From assembly GCA_013399855.1 (NCBI GenBank), contig VXAY01002920.1, forward strand, positions 231,192 through 295,191: DNA of 64,000 nt, read 5' to 3'. The notes below the pieces were generated by a model. That model had not been told where the DNA came from and ran no database searches. It worked only from the letters and a program-made list of their open reading frames with translations. Made by a program: the position numbers and the translations under genes. Shown here piece by piece: positions 60,072-64,000 of the stretch; position 1 is the first letter of the stretch, and every line of letters starts with the position of its first letter. The stretch comes from Oxyruncus cristatus (taxonomy: Eukaryota; Chordata; Aves; Passeriformes; Cotingidae).

Positions 60072-63000
60072 TCAATATCCCTGCAATCCGTTGTACACCT
60101 TCTGCACAGGTCCTTGCTTCAACAACTGCTTGAGACCTGCAAGGGAAAGGACAGAGTGACTGGGCAGGGCACAGAGGGTGGGAGGCCTCCTCAGATACAC
60201 CTTCCTCTCTCCTGAAATCCCACTCATCAAGCACTTCAAGGAACCGACAAGTCCCAGGGCCTGGCAGGATCAAATTCTTACCGGAACAGGCTAAAAGGGT
60301 GAGTCAGCCCTTTAAATCCATAAAAGCCCATCTCTGGGGCTGGCAGGATAGGGAAGGAGTGGCAGGTCTCCACTGCTGCTGAAAGGGCAAGTCCACCCGG
60401 AGCAGAGGAAGCAGAGTGGGAGGAATGGATGTGTCACATTGTTTTTGCAGGGATTAAGGAGGGGGTCCCCTCTGATTAAGTCAGTTTGGTCACTCAGTGC
60501 CCTGGGGCTCCTCAGGGCACAGCTCAGACCAGCAGCAAAACCCTCAGAGCCCCAGGAGGGGCTGCCAGGACCAAAATCAGGGGGAACGCCCCACACCAGG
60601 GCTAACTTCCAAATAACCTTCATTAAGGAAGGACATGGAGGGGCTGGAGCGTGTGCAGGGAAGGGAACGGAGCTGGGAAGGGGCTGGAGCAGCAGGAGCA
60701 GCTGAGGGAGCTGGGGGGGCTCAGCCTGGAGAAAAGGAGGCTCAGGGGGGACCTTCTGGCTCTGCAACTCCCTGACAGGAGGGGGGAGCCGGGGGGGGGC
60801 GGTTGGGCTCTGCTCCCAGGGAACAAGGGACAGGAGGAGAGGGAACGGCCTCAGGCTGTGCCAGGGGAGGGGCAGGTTGATATTAGTAATTAAACCAACC
60901 AATTTACTTGTACAAATTCCAACCTTTCAGGCATGGCAATCCTTCAGGAGATCCTGCTAAAAGACAGTTTGTCTCCCTGCAAACCTTGTCCTGCTTGTCT
61001 GTCCTTAACTCTTTTTGGCCACACACTGTACCAGCTTTTTAAATCAGTGATTGGATGTATAATTGTCACAGTAGCTCTGTGAAAATACTGGAAAACTGGA
61101 ATCAAGAGGGCTCTCTGCCAGGTGAGAACTATGCTGATGGGCAGAGGCTCCTGATCTCTTTCCAGAAACAGCAGGACAAAGTAAAGCCCTCTCCAGGAGG
61201 AGATCATGCTGATCATTAGGGACAGGTCATTTTCCAGGGGGTGCAAGGTAAGTTCACTTCCCCTCTGCATCCAAAGGAGACTCCAAGTCACTTCCTGGCT
61301 GGGGGGTGAGAGTATGTGGCTCCTGGATGTGTAGTTCTTAGAAAGGAAGGATGTGGCTGGAGAAAGGGGTTCTCCAGGAACACCTAAAAAAGTTGGATTA
61401 GCACCATTCCTGCACCTTGTTTCCGGCTACTCTCAGTAGTGAAAAGGGTATTTCAATACATATCCGAGGTTCATCAGGAATTTCAACCAGGAATCCTGGC
61501 ATTTGGTGCTACTGCACTTCAGGCATTTTTTAGTGGAGGCTGAAGGCAATTTTTACTTTGAAATGTTGCTGATACCACCAAGAAGTGACAGGTTACAACA
61601 CAGAGACAGAGTCAGCTCTGCTCAATTCCACTGGCAGGAAAGAAAGGATTATTTATCTTATTCAAAAGCTCAGAGTGGTGCTCTTGGAGCCAGAGTATCT
61701 TCTGACAGCCCCAGGAGCTAGACATATGGTTAGGAGATAAGAAATCAGGACCACAGCCAACAATAAGGAAAAAAGGAATGTTTTGAATTCTGCAGCCCCG
61801 TTTTCCTTTGGATGGGTACACTGAACCACTGCCACACAGCAGGAATTGAGCTATTCCCTCATAAAACGCCTTCAATCACTGGATGCTCGGAGATATCCAG
61901 CACACAGGAAGGCATCTGATTGCCGAGCCAGTCACCTTCCCCTGGGAAATGTGGAATTGCTTTAGGAGGGAGAGAAACACCCTGTACCCAAACACACTCA
62001 TGGCAGCACCATCATCTCTCTGCTCCCGGATATCCGTAAAGGTGTGGGAGGAATTGTCACAAACACGGAGGCTTCTGTCACTGCTCCTTGCCCAGAGTCT
62101 TCCAAAGTGCCAAGAGCAACAGCTGGAATAACCTCCTGTGTTTCAGAGGTGCTGTTGCCTGATGAAACTTCTTTAAAGGCAGCAGAGCCTGGAATGAGAT
62201 TCCACAGTGACGTGGCCGCTGTGCCCCATGAGACACCCGTGGAACAAGCGGGAAAGCACAGGGATAAAACCAAAGCAGGATGGCCCAAAGCACAGCCCAG
62301 GGGCACAGACCTCCCAGCCCAGACAGCTGTAGGAAGAGCCACAGAACACCTGGAGCTGCAGCCACCAGCAGGGCTGCCCGGGGCAGCTGGCACAGTGTGG
62401 CCAAGGCAGCAGTGAGTGCCCCAGGCTCAGCCCACCCAGGGCTTGGCTTCCCTCCATAAACTTGAGGAATTCAGGAAATCCACAAAAAAAGCACCTTCAG
62501 AGGAAGCCCTGGAAGAAGTTCCGGGCATGGGGATTTCCTGAGGAGCTGCACTGGTACATGCCAGGAACATCTCTGCCCCATGGCAGAGGACAAGGCCCTG
62601 ATGCCCGCTTGGACGCAGAGCAGAACTGACCAGAGAGGCTACTGGAGCAAAGAAATCCCAGTGGCATTTCTGAAAGGGAATCCTGGAATTTCTGGAAAGG
62701 GAATCCAAAGGGAATCCTGTCAATTTTAGGATTTCTACATGGTTCATTAAGCTTCCATTTGAGCACTGAAGCTGAGCAGATCTCTCCTAGAGGGAGTAGG
62801 GTAGAAGGAGGTGTGGAGAGGAACAACCCTTCTCCTGACACAGCGGGACATTTGTTACCGTTGACAGTAGAGGGATTCCCACAAATCTTGCCTCCCAGAA
62901 AGTAGCAGCAGGGGCTGGAAAACCCTTCTGTGATCCCATTCCAGCAGAGGCAAGGCAGAGGCTAAGCCGAGCCAGATGGCCAGCTCCAAAACAAAGCACC

Positions 63001-63989
63001 TGCAAACTCGCCAAGTGCTACATTCCAGCAGCAGCACGTCCCAACCTCATCTGGCTCCGTACAGCTGCAGCAGCCAAACTTCCTTGCTTCCCAGGGAAAT
63101 GGGAGTTCATCACAGGGCATCAGCCAACTGTGTTGTGTTGTACAAGGGGCACAGGGACAGGAGAGCACTCCTTGACCAATCCAGTCCCCGGATCAGCTGT
63201 GCCATGTTCTTATCAGCTCTGGTGGGCTCTGAACACCCACCTTCCCGCTGGTCTGGGGTCAGCTGCTCCTTGGGGAACTCCACATCAAAGGTGATTATTA
63301 GGGAGCCTTTGATGTTGTTGTTATCAAAGTTTGGAAGACCCTCTCCCTTCTTCCACAGTTTGGCGCCAGGTTTTGTGATTTTATCTCGAGCAATGTGAAC
63401 CTGGAGGGAAAAGGAATTTTAGGACATTATTAGTGTTGCAGAATCAGAATCCCTGAGGTTGGAAAAGACCTCCAAGATTATCGAGCCCAACCTGTGACCA
63501 GCCACCACTTGGTCACCCAGCCCAAAGCACTGGGTGCCATGTCCAGTCGTTCCTTGGACACCTCCAGGGATGGTGATTCCACCACTTCCCTGGGCGTTCC
63601 GTGCTGTGTGTGTGCACCCCAATGCTCCAATGCCTTTTCCAACCAAGTGGAAAGCTCCAACTGATGTTGATCCTTTGCCAAAACCTGTGGGTCCAGGCAG
63701 GACATGTACCACAACTAACACCAGCTGGAAGTGACACCCACACTTGAGAGCTTGTTTTGGCTCCATGGGAATTGGCCTGGAAGGCTCTAGCTGAGGGAAT
63801 ACTGGATATAATCAGATTCTGAGTAAGCACAGGAGACCTACAGGTAGATCTGGGTTCCACAGCACCTTGGGCCTCACCTTGTGCCCATCCAAGTGGGCAA
63901 TATCCATCTCAAAGCCTGTCAGAGCCTCGACCAGCGAGATCGTCACGTTTGTGTACAAGTCGTCTCCTCTCCTTTCGAACACGGGGTGT
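60072..63989 (-). CDS. DNAJB11: ER Hsp40 co-chaperone DNAJB11/ERdj3, last three exons (5' part outside window)
   Basis: The product is a soluble ER-lumen J-protein that delivers unfolded clients to BiP. Exons 63878-63989, 63241-63400 and 60072-60136 join in frame and encode the C-terminal substrate-binding domains: '[19 protein letters not shown]', '[20 protein letters not shown]', '[20 protein letters not shown]', ending '[10 protein letters not shown]' as in mammals. The J domain, the cysteine-rich region and the first part of the peptide-binding region lie beyond the right edge. The last intron is 3.1 kb, long compared with the others visible here, and holds a CR1 fragment. The next intron (63401-63877) also carries one. 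Confidence 0.96.
60627..60882 (+). mobile_element. CR1 internal fragment lacking its 3' tail
   Basis: It runs from 'aaggacatggaggggctggag' to 'ggggcaggttgatattag'. It is nearly identical to part of the copy at 30360-30898 (same 'gtgcagggaagggaacggagc' variant). The terminal CR1 tail is absent, which implies a deletion after insertion, since CR1 copies begin at the 3' end. Confidence 0.88.
63434..63645 (-). mobile_element. CR1 3' end in DNAJB11 intron
   Basis: Reverse CR1: the plus strand reads 'cagaatcagaatccctgaggttgg', 'aaaagacctccaagattatcg', 'cacctccagggatggtgattcc' and 'accacttccctggg'. The terminal repeats are slightly decayed ('cagaatcagaatccc'). Confidence 0.88.
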
Positions 63990-64000
63990 CTGTGGAAACA

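Noticed and set aside
60072..60136. A possible frameshift in the last DNAJB11 exon
   Set aside because: Recounting gave 65 coding bases that join exactly in phase and end in the family C-terminus, so the exon is intact.

Overview
The window is nuclear DNA from a bird. Chicken-repeat-1 (CR1) LINE 3' ends are scattered throughout and carry the typical terminal repeats of ATTCTATG or ATTCCATG. The genes have vertebrate exon-intron structure with very short introns, and two assembly gaps (N runs) fall in GC-rich first-exon regions. Five protein-coding genes are recognisable, in alternating orientation: TRA2B (-), CFAP410/C21orf2 (+), PFKL (-), PROCR/EPCR-like (+) and DNAJB11 (-, running off the right edge).

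Layout. 1-5.4 kb: GC-rich minisatellite, non-coding sequence and one CR1. 5.4-22.4 kb: TRA2B on the minus strand in AT-rich sequence. Nine of ten exons are visible, including the non-coding 'poison' exon; exon 1 is almost certainly in the 850-bp gap at 21,095-21,944. Just upstream of it is a GC-box/KLF-site array. 22.4-32.9 kb: intergenic sequence with at least seven CR1 fragments, a tandem pair of CTCF-type motifs and an internally deleted RTE-type LINE with visible target-site duplications. 32.9-39.4 kb: CFAP410, with the rest of exon 1 in a second gap, a 19-nt microexon and a long homopyrimidine tract in an intron. 41.1-50.7 kb: a complete, very compact PFKL (22 coding exons, 780 codons in 5.6 kb), flanked by two CR1 copies in opposite orientation that are over 99% identical along 1.08 kb but differ in their tails. 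51.4-53.8 kb: PROCR-like gene, four exons. 53.8-58.9 kb: no gene seen. 59.3-64 kb: the last three exons of DNAJB11.

The genes do not form a pathway. They are a splicing regulator, a ciliary protein, a glycolytic enzyme, a CD1-like lipid-binding membrane receptor and an ER chaperone cofactor. The human orthologues of TRA2B and DNAJB11 lie at 3q27, CFAP410 and PFKL at 21q22.3, and PROCR at 20q11, so the window spans several ancestral synteny joins. The observations most worth a second look are the near-identical inverted CR1 arms around PFKL (probable gene conversion), the RTE fragment (only some bird lineages carry RTE LINEs), and the regulatory architecture of TRA2B. All exon boundaries were placed by eye from splice sites, reading-frame continuity and known family sequence; no searches were run.
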